From the NCBI GenBank assembly GCA_040394635.1, contig JBEBRW010000006.1:62001-126000 (forward strand): a DNA stretch of 64,000 nucleotides, given 5' to 3'. The translations under genes and the position numbers were made by a program. Below the pieces are notes generated by a model, which was not told the origin of the DNA, did not search any database, and worked only from the letters and a program-made list of their open reading frames with translations. This document shows positions 50,101 to 57,206 of the stretch, piece by piece. This DNA comes from UBA5239 sp040394635 (GTDB lineage: Bacteria; Verrucomicrobiota; Lentisphaeria; Victivallales; Victivallaceae). How positions within the stretch are numbered: the first letter of the stretch is position 1; each line of letters starts with the position of its first letter.

Positions 50101-53100
50101 TGCCGACCAATACGCCTTTGCCCGCCGCCGCACTGGTTTCCAGAATCGGCATCACGCCGTTCTGCAGGATCGGGGTCGTGGTGCCGATTTCGACCAGCGT
50201 CCATTTGCCGCCGACCTCGGCCCATTCCGCCCCGAAGATTCTGGCGATATCACTTTGGATATTGGTCTCGGAAACGGTAGAATTCACCGCCCCGTAAACA
50301 CTGTATTGCATATCCAGCGCGCCAAAGGCAACAATATCATCGGCGGAACCGGCCGCGGTCGGATCGCCCATTTTGTAATTCCCCAGCACAATGCTGTTCA
50401 GCACCATGACCGTGCCGACGGTGCAAATCCCACCGCCGTAGGAACCCGCCGAATTGCCGGATACGGTGGAATTCACTACCGTGATCCTGCTGTCCGTATA
50501 ACCGTAAATCCCGCCGCCCATCCCGGCTGAATTGCCGGAGACGGTGGCATTCACGGCTATGACCTTACTGTCCGTATGGCCATAAACCCCGCCGCCCGCG
50601 TTGACAGCCGAATTGCCGGACACAGTTGAGCTGTTCAGCATGGTTGTACTATTTGCCTCGCTGAAAATCCCGCCGCCGTTAAAGTCCGCCGAATTGCCGG
50701 AGGCCGTCGAGCTATTCAACGTTACCATGCTGCCGCTGGAGCCGTAAATCCCGCCGCCGTTAAAGTCCGCCGAATTGCCGGATATAGTTGTGGCATTCAA
50801 CGTTATCGTGCTGTATTCGCCGCCGTAAATCCCGCCGCCGTTAAAGTCCGCCGAATTACCGGAGACAACCGAGGTATTCAGTGTTACCATGCTGTTCGCA
50901 TCGCCGTAAATCCCCCCGCCGTTGGCGATAACCGAATTATCGGAAACCGTCGAGTTATTCAACGTTATCATGCTGCCGGTGGAGCCGTAAATTCCGCCGC
51001 CGTTGAGAGCTTTGCCGTTGCTGACGGTGGTGTTATCCAGCGTCAGCGTGGAGTCCGCCCCGGTCCAGATCACGCCGCCGTGGGCCTCGTCACCGAACTG
51101 GCCGGAAATATCGCCGCCGAGGAGGGTCAGATTGTACAAAATCACTTCAAGACCGCCGTCGATTTCGAACACGCGGTGATCCGCCGCCGTGTCAAGCCCG
51201 CTGTCTTTGACCGAAATCGTGACGCCATTGCCGCCGTCGATCGTCACGTTTGACTCGATCTCCAGCTCCTCGTACCGGGTGCTCAACTCAATCTGGCTGA
51301 TCCCACTGTCAAAACTGATATACTGCGTGCCGCCCAGCGACGCCGCGTAAATCAGTGCCTCGCGCAGCGACACCCCGCCCGCGAACGGATTCACCCAGTC
51401 CACATCGGTCGTCACCGTCAATCCCTTGCCGACGGTATCCAGCCCATACGCGCCGACGTTGTACGCCAGGTCGGTCTGCACGCGGTCAATACCGTTCTGA
51501 GCCGTCATCAGCACCGTGGCGCCCGCAGCCGTCAACCCGTAATTCTGATTCGGATCGTTGACGAAATCGCCGTAGGTGGTGATGTCGTCGCCGACCATGT
51601 ACCACTCGTCGCTGCCCATGTCGCGGTAATACAGCTCGCCGTTCGCGCCGGTCGCCGTCAGCGTCCCCAGGTACGCCGCCGCGCCGTCGGCGGAAATCGC
51701 CATGACGCCGTTCTGCAGGATCGGGGTTGTGGTGCCGATTTCGACCAGCGTCCACTTGCCGCCGACCTCGGCCCATTCCGCGCCGAAGACCTCCGCCACA
51801 GTGCTCCGGATATTGGTCGCGTCCACGGTCGCGCCGCCAACCGCGCCGTAAACACTGTATTTCATATTCAGCGCGCCCGCGGCATAAATATCACTTGCAT
51901 TCGAGGTCTCGCCCACATAATTCCCGACCACGATGCTGTTCAGAATATTGACCGTGCCGCCGCCGAAAATCCCGCCGTTGTTATCAGCCGCATTGCCGCT
52001 GATCGTCGAGTTCACCACCGTGATCGTACCGAGGCCGTAAATCCCGCCGCCGCTGCCGTTGTCAGCCGAATTGCTGCTGATCGTCGAGTTTTCCACCGTG
52101 ACCGCACTGTTTGTGCCGCCGTAAATCCCGCCGCCGTTGTTGCCGGTTGCAGAATTGCCGCTGATTGTCGAGTTTTCCACCGTGACCGTGCCCTCACCGT
52201 AAAGCCCGCCGCCGCTGCCGTTGTCAGCCGAATTGCCGCTGATCGTCGAATTCGTCAACGTGACCGCGCCATAGCCGTAAATCCCGCCGCCGTCGTATTC
52301 AGCCGAATTGCCGCTGATGGTCGAGTTTTCCACCATGATCGTGCCGAAGCCGAAAATTCCGCCGCCGCCTTGGGCGGCTGAATTGCCGCTCACCGTACTG
52401 TTCGTCAACGTGACCGCGCCATTGCCATAAATCCCGCCGCCGCCGACGCCAGCCGAATTGCCGCTCACCGTACTGTTGGTCAACGTGACCGCGCTGTTAT
52501 TGCCGCCGAAAATCCCGCCGCCGATGCTGGCTTTGCCGCCCTGGACGGTGACTTTATCCAGATTCAAGGTGCTCGGATTGTTATTGTCCGAGGCCAGGTA
52601 AATCACCCCGCCGTAGTTGCTGATATTGCCGCCGACATCGCCGCCAAGGAGCGTCAGGTTCGCGAGCGACACCGTGGTACCCGCCGCGATATCGAAAACG
52701 CGGAAAGCGCTGGGATTGGCATTGTCCTCCCATTGCTGCGTCGTGGTATTGAACGAACGCCCCGTGACCGGGACGGTGACGGTGGTGGTTTTGCCGGCCA
52801 AACCGCTGATGCTCACACTGGACGTGATTTTGAGTTCCCCATAACCGGGATCAAGCGTGATCGTAACCGCATTGGCGGTATAAATCGAAGCATTAAAGGT
52901 GATATTCTGTGACCCCGCCTGAGTCGCGGCATAAGCCAGCGCCTCGCGCAGCGAGGTCTTGGCGCTGAACACATTGTTCAGCCAGTCCGTGGTGGTGCTC
53001 ACCACCAGCGAATCGCTCTTGGCGGTCACATTCAGCGCGTATGCGCCGACGTTGAACATCGCCGTGGTCTGCACGCGGCTGACCGGATCGTCATTGCCGT

Positions 53101-56100
53101 CGAGGTTCTGCGCGGTGGTGTAAACCTGAGTACCGATGTCCACGCCCAGTCCGTAATTGTCGGCGGCATTGTCCGTAAAGTTTTTCGTCGTGTCATCGGT
53201 GAAATTCCGCCAGACCGCACCGTCCTTGTACCACAGAACATCGCCGATTTTGGCGGTCAGCGTGCCTTTGTACGCCGCCGCGCCGTCGGCGGAAATCACC
53301 ATAGTCTTGCCGTTGAAGACCGGGGTGCCATCCCCGTAGACCAACTCGTAAGCCGCGCCCGTGCCCGTGCGCGCCGCCCACTTCACAGCCGCGCCGAAGA
53401 CCTGCTGAACCGTCGCCCGCGTATTGGTAGCGTCCGGAGTCGCGCCGCCAACCACGCCGTAAACACTGTATTTCATATTCAGCGCGCCCCTGGCAAAAAT
53501 ATCATCTGCAGTCGAGGTCTCGCCCGCATAATTCCCGACCACGATGCTGTTCAAAATATTGACCGTGCCGCCGCCGTAAATCCCGCCGACGAAGGAGGTA
53601 GCCGAATTGCCGCTGATGGTGGAATTCACCACCGTGATAGTGCTTTCGCCGAAAATCCCGCCGCCGAAGGTACCAGCCGAATTGCCGCTGATCGTCGAGT
53701 TTTTCACCGTGACCGCGCCATTGCCGTAAATCCCGCCGCCGTCGTTGGAAACCGAATTGCCGCTGATTGTCGAATTCTCCACCGTGACCGTGTCGTAGCC
53801 GTAAATCCCGCCGCCTCTCGTATTGCCGCCGGTTACCGAATTATTAGTGATTTCCGAATAATTCACATTGATTGTGCCACTGCCGAAAATCCCGCCGCCA
53901 TTCAGATTATCACCGATCACTGAATTATTGGTGATTACCGAATGGTTCACATTGATCGTGCCTTCGCCGTAAATTCCGCCGCCGTTGCTGGCTTTGCCGC
54001 CCTGGACGGTGACTTTATCCAGATTCAAGGTGCTCGGATTGTTATTGTTCGAGGCCAGATAAATCACCCCGCCTGAGTTGCCGCCGACATCGCCGCCGAG
54101 GAGCGTCAGGTTCGAGAGCGACACCGTGGTACCCGCCGCGATATTGAAAACGCGGAAAGTGCTGGAATCGGCATTGTCCTCCCATTGCTGCGTCGCGGCG
54201 TTGAACGAACGCCCCGTGACCGGGACGGTGACGGTGACGTTGCGCCCGGCGCCGCCATCGATGCTCACGGACGCCGCGAGCTGGGGCAGCGCAGAGGTAA
54301 TGGTGATGGTGGCCACGTTGTTGGTGAAAATACGGTCGGCGAAAACAATACGGTCAAATTGCCGCCACGTGGGGCTGCTGTTTACCATGGTGATCGCCTC
54401 GCGCAGCGAAGTAAAACCGGCGACAACGATGTCAGCGGTAGTGGTGACCTCTGCCGCAGTGATAGCCTCCACTGCGCCCGCGCTGTAACTCGCCCCTCCC
54501 ATCCGGGAATATCCCTCCTGGTCTCTGGAGAAGACCGTATAGGTTATGCTAGAGGTATTTACTCCCAGGCCGTAATTATCCTTTCCGGTGGGGTCAAAAG
54601 CTCTACTGCCCTCATCCACGGGTTGAATTTGGCCGTTGGTGTTAAGGAAATACCAGATGGAGTTGTGGACAAAATTAATCCACGGGCCGCCGTCGCTGTT
54701 TTCGAAAGCGGTTGCCGTGCCGGAGGTCGCCGCCGCGGAAGTCGTCAGGATGGGCATGACGCCGTTCTGCAGAATCGGCGTAGTACCGTCCGCTTTGACC
54801 AGCAACCAGTTTCCGCCCGTTTGTTTGACCAGGTTCACGCCGGTGCCGAACGTGTTTTCCACCGTGACGCCGCTTTGGTTGCCTAGTGTATTTGGAGCGG
54901 ATTGTTCATTAACCAAACTGCCGTAAACACTGTAGACGATCTGGTAAGCGCCGGCGGGCTTTTGGGAACAATAAATATCACTGATAGATTTTGCTTCGTT
55001 GCCGCTATTGATCCAGAAGTTGCCCACGATTATACTGTTGGCAATCTGAACGCTCTGGGCGCTGTGAATATAGATGCCGCCGCCGGTATCGGAAAGAGCG
55101 CTGACATAGTTGCCGGCCACCGTGGAATTCGTCATCTTCAGGTAAACGCCCACGGAAGAGACGTCGCCCACGGCAATGCCGCCGCCATAATGGGCCGAAT
55201 TGCCGGAAATGGTGGAATTGGCCACGATCAAGATCCCTGTATTGAAAATGCCGCCGCCGAAAGAGCCAGCCGAATTGTCGCTCACCGTACTGTTCGTCAA
55301 CATGATCGTGCCCTCGCCGAAAATCCCGCCGCCGCTGTATTCAGCCGAATTGCCGCTGATGGTCGAATTATTCACATTGATCGTACTGCCCGTATCGCCG
55401 GAAATTCCGCCGCCATTGTAGACCGCAGAATTACCGCTGATAGTCGAATTATTCACATTGATCGTACTGCCTATATGGGCATAAACTCCACCGCCATCGT
55501 TCGCCACGCCGTTCCGGACAGTGACATTGTCGAGGGTCAGTACCGCATCCGGATCAACGAAGATCACGCCGCCACCGGCGAATGCGATCGTATTGCTGCC
55601 GGTCAGAATCAGGTTATTCAGTGTGACCGTGTAGTCACTGTTGATGGTAAAAATGCGGTCGGCTGTGGAAATAACAATTTCAGTGGCGGCGACACCGTCG
55701 GCATTAACATTGCCGGAGATGGTGAGATCTTTATCAATGACGATTTTACTGGAGAGGTTGATCTTCGTTACGCTGGCGTTGAAAGTGATTTCATCACCGG
55801 AGGAGGCGTCGCCCACGGCCTGGCGGAGCGAGCCCGCGCCGGAATCGGCATCCACGGTCACCTGAATGTTGTTCAACCGGTATTCGTAGGCGTCCACACT
55901 GATCGAGGTCGTTTCGATGAGGCCGTGGCTGTATTCGAGCGTCCAGTCGCCGGAAATGCCGGTGGTATTGGTGCTGGCGGCCACGTCCGCGCCGGAGGCG
56001 TCCGCGATCTGCGCGATGAAGTCGCGCCCGGCTGCGTTCTCGGCCAGGTTGCAACCGTAGAGCAGGATGTCGCCGTTTTCGCTCACGTGCTCGCCCACGG

Positions 56101-56737
56101 CGGCCCACTCGGCGGCGTCGAAGTTTTCGCCGTCGAATACTTCGCCATTGAGCACGAAATACCCGGCATTGCCATGCGAAACGATGTGGATGGAGTCATA
56201 TTTGGTATCGGCGGAATCGAGGTAATCGAGGATCTGCTGCATGGCGTCCGACCCGGCTTCCAGGCGGAGTACTTCCTGGTTCGGCGCGAGCGTGTCGATA
56301 ATGGTATCGGCATCCATCACCGAGGAGTTGATGATGACGAGTTCCTTGCCGGTGGAAACGGTTTCGCCGTTGTTGTTCAGCGCGAGATGCAGCAAATCGC
56401 CCTCGGGCAGCTGCGGCGCAAAAATATCGGTGATCAATGCGTCGATTTCAGGATCGAGCCCGGCTTCAACGCCGGGGATGTCGGACAAGTCGGACCAGTC
56501 GGCCAGGTCGGACAGGTCCGGCAGGTAGCCCTGATCCGCATCGGCTTGAGCTGCGGGATTCTCGGGCGGGGCGTTCTTGATGGCGTCGCGAGCTTCCTGT
56601 GCCTGACGGTCGGCCTCGTTCATGTTCGCGTTCGGGTCGTTGTTATTCTCTGCGGCTTCCACGATCTCCACCGCGGCCGCGGCTTCAAACAACACCCGGT
56701 CTTCCAACCGGTAAAATTCCATCGACTTCGAACTCAT
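44126..56737 (-). CDS. Second giant surface protein: LEPR-like N-terminus, DUF4347, CSLREA/beta-helix repeats
   Basis: A 4,203-residue paralogue of the giant protein at 33041-44101, on the opposite strand and convergent with it. It has YRLEDRVLFEAAAAVEI at the N-terminus, DUF4347 with H188 (IHIVSHG) and C229 (LLYGCNLAE), and eight CSLREA-type units. Long GGGIYG/NSTISGNSA beta-helix repeats follow, with linker units FGAEWAEVGGKWTLV and VDSFDDVIDWTDGV. The C-terminal block shares SSGLYLDYSSTL, QVVEAMRNSEANF, MFAYLDEALP and a FDRAIEEILTI end with the first protein. ATG 56737 is chosen because GGAGG (56745-56749) lies 7 bases upstream; GTG 56743 is too close to it. No membrane anchor is seen. A repetitive surface or secreted protein is inferred. 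Confidence 0.85.
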   Translation of the reverse strand: MSSKSMEFYRLEDRVLFEAAAAVEIVEAAENNNDPNANMNEADRQAQEARDAIKNAPPENPAAQADADQGYLPDLSDLADWSDLSDIPGVEAGLDPEIDALITDIFAPQLPEGDLLHLALNNNGETVSTGKELVIINSSVMDADTIIDTLAPNQEVLRLEAGSDAMQQILDYLDSADTKYDSIHIVSHGNAGYFVLNGEVFDGENFDAAEWAAVGEHVSENGDILLYGCNLAENAAGRDFIAQIADASGADVAASTNTTGISGDWTLEYSHGLIETTSISVDAYEYRLNNIQVTVDADSGAGSLRQAVGDASSGDEITFNASVTKINLSSKIVIDKDLTISGNVNADGVAATEIVISTADRIFTINSDYTVTLNNLILTGSNTIAFAGGGVIFVDPDAVLTLDNVTVRNGVANDGGGVYAHIGSTINVNNSTISGNSAVYNGGGISGDTGSTINVNNSTISGNSAEYSGGGIFGEGTIMLTNSTVSDNSAGSFGGGIFNTGILIVANSTISGNSAHYGGGIAVGDVSSVGVYLKMTNSTVAGNYVSALSDTGGGIYIHSAQSVQIANSIIVGNFWINSGNEAKSISDIYCSQKPAGAYQIVYSVYGSLVNEQSAPNTLGNQSGVTVENTFGTGVNLVKQTGGNWLLVKADGTTPILQNGVMPILTTSAAATSGTATAFENSDGGPWINFVHNSIWYFLNTNGQIQPVDEGSRAFDPTGKDNYGLGVNTSSITYTVFSRDQEGYSRMGGASYSAGAVEAITAAEVTTTADIVVAGFTSLREAITMVNSSPTWRQFDRIVFADRIFTNNVATITITSALPQLAASVSIDGGAGRNVTVTVPVTGRSFNAATQQWEDNADSSTFRVFNIAAGTTVSLSNLTLLGGDVGGNSGGVIYLASNNNNPSTLNLDKVTVQGGKASNGGGIYGEGTINVNHSVITNNSVIGDNLNGGGIFGSGTINVNYSEITNNSVTGGNTRGGGIYGYDTVTVENSTISGNSVSNDGGGIYGNGAVTVKNSTISGNSAGTFGGGIFGESTITVVNSTISGNSATSFVGGIYGGGTVNILNSIVVGNYAGETSTADDIFARGALNMKYSVYGVVGGATPDATNTRATVQQVFGAAVKWAARTGTGAAYELVYGDGTPVFNGKTMVISADGAAAYKGTLTAKIGDVLWYKDGAVWRNFTDDTTKNFTDNAADNYGLGVDIGTQVYTTAQNLDGNDDPVSRVQTTAMFNVGAYALNVTAKSDSLVVSTTTDWLNNVFSAKTSLREALAYAATQAGSQNITFNASIYTANAVTITLDPGYGELKITSSVSISGLAGKTTTVTVPVTGRSFNTTTQQWEDNANPSAFRVFDIAAGTTVSLANLTLLGGDVGGNISNYGGVIYLASDNNNPSTLNLDKVTVQGGKASIGGGIFGGNNSAVTLTNSTVSGNSAGVGGGGIYGNGAVTLTNSTVSGNSAAQGGGGIFGFGTIMVENSTISGNSAEYDGGGIYGYGAVTLTNSTISGNSADNGSGGGLYGEGTVTVENSTISGNSATGNNGGGIYGGTNSAVTVENSTISSNSADNGSGGGIYGLGTITVVNSTISGNAADNNGGIFGGGTVNILNSIVVGNYVGETSNASDIYAAGALNMKYSVYGAVGGATVDATNIRSTVAEVFGAEWAEVGGKWTLVEIGTTTPILQNGVMAISADGAAAYLGTLTATGANGELYYRDMGSDEWYMVGDDITTYGDFVNDPNQNYGLTAAGATVLMTAQNGIDRVQTDLAYNVGAYGLDTVGKGLTVTTDVDWVNPFAGGVSLREALIYAASLGGTQYISFDSGISQIELSTRYEELEIESNVTIDGGNGVTISVKDSGLDTAADHRVFEIDGGLEVILYNLTLLGGDISGQFGDEAHGGVIWTGADSTLTLDNTTVSNGKALNGGGIYGSTGSMITLNNSTVSDNSVIANGGGIYGDANSMVTLNTSVVSGNSADFNGGGIYGGEYSTITLNATTISGNSADFNGGGIYGSSGSMVTLNSSTASGNSADFNGGGIFSEANSTTMLNSSTVSGNSAVNAGGGVYGHTDSKVIAVNATVSGNSAGMGGGIYGYTDSRITVVNSTVSGNSAGSYGGGICTVGTVMVLNSIVLGNYKMGDPTAAGSADDIVAFGALDMQYSVYGAVNSTVSETNIQSDIARIFGAEWAEVGGKWTLVEIGTTTPILQNGVMPILETSAAAGKGVLVGIDINGIYYYSPDGITWYDLNGSAAGQPDTVYRFDQKGDFRGWPYSIGALDSNYVPPQYSLVVDSFDDSIDWTDGVNTLREALEAANKGGVAYNWDSNGDGTLDGYQITFDAALGDDFTITLNALLGELVLSSNIFIDGGVTSRNISITVAVVGMTAHRVFNIADSMTVQLDNLTLKGGDVSSLANNYGGVILAGNDSNLTLNNSTVTGGKATFGGGIFGYGTITVENSTISGNSAGAFGGGISSDTITVINSTVSGNSANLDGGGIYGGTITVENSTISGNTAGSYGGGIYSGATAMIVNSTVAGNTATEGGGIYNFDGTVTLLNSIVLGNYSISGMANDIRTYDDSVTDSDAFYCVIGAVSGKALRTDVGNVKNATVADVFGAEWAEVGGKWTLVKIGTTTPILQNGVMAVLETGAATGNGVLTGSYDDNGVTRYAYWNGSGWTDVDGSEVTATVTAISHDQKGDIRTEPYSIGALDSAYVPPPVYSLVVDSFDDVIDWTDGVTTLREAIISANHRGVAYNWDSNGDGTLDGYQITFDAALGDDFTITLNALLGELVLSSNIFIDGGDTSRNITVTVENVGVTQHRVFNIANNMTAQFDNLTLKGGDISGLVDGAGGVIYAGSGTNLTLNNSTVANGKATWGGGIVGSGTINVNHSKITNNSLTGDNRYGGGIYGSGTINVTYSEITNNSVTGGNTKGGGIYGGTSSTITVENSTISGNSAGSGGGIYGGSSSTITVANSTISGNEASSSGGGIFGSNNSTITVVNSTISGNSAEYGGGGIYGYVTVNILNSIVVGNYAGETSNAYDIQVWGALNMKYSVYGAVSGGQTPDATNIRSNVADVFGAEWAEVGGKWTLVKIGTTTPILQDGVMAILTSSQAAGRGVLTGTDGNGNYYYSPDGSEWFDLDGNVTLEPVTVYTLDQKGDTRTAPYSIGALDSAYIPPSYSLVVDSFDDVIDWTDGVNTLREAIEAANKGGVDYNWDSNGDGILDGYRITFDTVLGDVFTITLDSMLGELALAANIFIDGGATSRNITITVAEVGVTAHRVFNIMGGMTVQLDNLTLKGGDISGLSLDDSWGGVIYAGYGSDLTLNYTTIIGGKAAYGGGIESFGNLTLNDSTVSGNSAEYYGGGIDFDSNGDLTLINSTISGNIAGGNGGGIYGNGTITVENSTISGNSAGVGGGISGDTVTVINSTVSGNSAEYGGGISGDTVTVVNSTISGNSASSNGGGIFGFGAITVLNSIVLGNYSGGDTATADDIYYFSDEYYSATLTMEYSVYGTVSKGDTTTREPVTVSTTNIQSNVAEVFGAEWAEVGGKWTLVEIGTTTPILQQGVMAVQIDGPAADGGVLTGSDGSGNYYYLLNGSDWFDLDGGAAAQPAIVFTTDQKGDVRNSPYSIGALDSAYVPEPTEDPSLMVTTLDDIVDAYDGVISLREALIYAYTNPELGYTITFADALFNGGNEITITIDSELMILTSQLVVDGGFGRTVTVKVQETGVSDYRVFTASVLADWDLTFRNLHLQGGDVSGDGGAVYVSGATVNVTLENSTISGSRASSIGGAISVYGSDSLILDIINSTISGNQATQGGGIDAYGGNVTVNIINSTIAGNTGGGIVFYNDTVLNLINSIILGNYDTEGDGDDIYFVNDGTFNAAYSIYGAYDNTIGGDRSMGNIEDAAVEDVFTGEFVDGVLAIRADGPAAGNGTLAGYGNGDFYFMHNDAWVSFTGNGTPTEIFIFAQNRDEDGDPVRRDEGDTYSIGAYAIDATPVPPVDDDGGNRITSSGLYLDYSSTLPNMQVVEAMRNSEANFASSVGNTGFNQSAARTYTEYLSTIGAGFSWSSGRPYGVLPGTPVYGDFRPAWAGGSSSDRPGLGEAFESINEMQDIHADIVELELPGATREGQFTFGGNPLNGPHFVSGWSRDGVDQLTLTDTAETKVSGNAMFAYLDEALPPIVRRPAVPALASDLPELAAVEIAELDKVDAFRSTFDRAIEEILTI
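46112..46201 (-). repeat. Linker repeat WAEVGGKWTLV, copy 1 of 5
   Basis: About 85-90 bp beginning CTGCAGGATCGGGGTCGTGG on the + strand, nearly identical at 47498, 48884, 50162 and 51713. It encodes the linker between helix units (FGAEWAEVGGKWTLVEIG, then TTTPILQ). Confidence 0.8.
47498..47587 (-). repeat. Linker repeat WAEVGGKWTLV, copy 2 of 5
   Basis: Same unit as 46112-46201, with KIG in place of EIG. In frame with all other copies. Confidence 0.8.
48396..48540 (-). repeat. CSLREA-unit repeat, copy A
   Basis: About 130 bp identical to 49686-49825, apart from single differences (for example GCCGTTACTG versus GCCGTTGCTG). It encodes DGYQITFDAALGDDFTITLN and LLGELVLSSNIFIDGG. A weaker third copy is at about 47020-47160. 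Confidence 0.8.
48884..48973 (-). repeat. Linker repeat WAEVGGKWTLV, copy 3 of 5
   Basis: Same unit as 46112-46201, KIG variant. Each copy sits one CSLREA unit away from the next. Confidence 0.8.
49686..49825 (-). repeat. CSLREA-unit repeat, copy B
   Basis: Near-identical to 48396-48540, about 1,290 bp away and in frame. Unequal exchange would remove or add about 430 codons. Confidence 0.8.
50162..50251 (-). repeat. Linker repeat WAEVGGKWTLV, copy 4 of 5
   Basis: Same unit as 46112-46201, EIG variant. Confidence 0.8.
51713..51800 (-). repeat. Linker repeat WAEVGGKWTLV, copy 5 of 5
   Basis: Same unit as 46112-46201, EIG variant. The two units further towards the N-terminus carry diverged versions of the linker. 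Confidence 0.8.
55900..56400 (-). repeat. Inverted repeat, right copy (DUF4347 coding region)
   Basis: Right arm matching 33380-33900 in opposite orientation. Both arms lie inside coding sequence in the same reading phase relative to their own gene, so crossover leaves both frames intact. Confidence 0.75.
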
Positions 56738-57154
56738 ATCCACGCCTCCGATATATTATATATTATTTTATTAATAAAAAATCATCAATGCTTAAAATAG
56801 AAAAAGCCTTATCCCGAAAAACAGGATAGGCTTCCATCAAAAATTCGTCAATACTTGAATGGTTTTTCGGCTGCAATAGCGTTTGCACCTTTAATACCTT
56901 TTTAATAATATTTACACTCAACCGATATAAGATAATATAATAGATTTTATAATGGATTGCAATATATGGTTTTACATTATTTTTAAATAATTTGAACATG
57001 AATTTTTGCAATATTCATAAAATATCGATCTTATAAATAATTGCAAACTTTTCCTATACATTACAAATATAGTAAGATATTACAATTCGCAACGCTATTT
57101 CCAGACACACGTGGCAAGCCGGATTTCAGAATGCAACCCGGTTAAAATATGAGG
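56738..57154. other. AT-rich leader region of the second giant gene
   Basis: Over 400 bp without a convincing gene, far more AT-rich than its surroundings. It should carry the promoter of the second giant gene (minus strand), but several AT-rich candidates compete and none stands out. An 82-codon minus-strand frame (56763-57011) has AT-driven composition and no recognisable domain. It contains the hairpin at 56804-56833. Confidence 0.6.
56795..56833 (-). terminator. Terminator-like hairpin in the leader of the second giant gene
   Basis: On the minus strand AAGCCTATCC (56833-56824) pairs with GGATAAGGCTT (56814-56804) with one bulged base, and is followed by TTTCTATTTT. It lies about 67 bp before the giant gene's start codon. 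The upstream operon already has its own terminator, so this may be an attenuator or a second back-up terminator. Confidence 0.55.
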
Positions 57155-57194
57155 AAAGAAAATGGCCGGGATGGAAAGATTTATACTCCCGGCC
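57155..57194 (-). terminator. Rho-independent terminator of the GH130 operon
   Basis: On the minus strand GGCCGGGA (57194-57187) pairs perfectly with TCCCGGCC (57171-57164) and is followed by ATTTTCTTTCC. It begins about 13 bp after the stop of the last operon gene. Confidence 0.75.
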
Positions 57195-57206
57195 TTCTGT
57201 TTGAAG

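Noticed and set aside
54902..56800. 632-codon plus-strand open frame opposite the N-terminus of the second giant gene
   Set aside because: Same cause; a similar mirror frame occurs opposite the first giant gene, and the sense strand has clear DUF4347 and helix motifs.
56763..57011. 82-codon minus-strand frame in the AT-rich leader
   Set aside because: No domain, no good ribosome-binding site, composition driven by AT-rich DNA, and it runs through the hairpin at 56804-56833.
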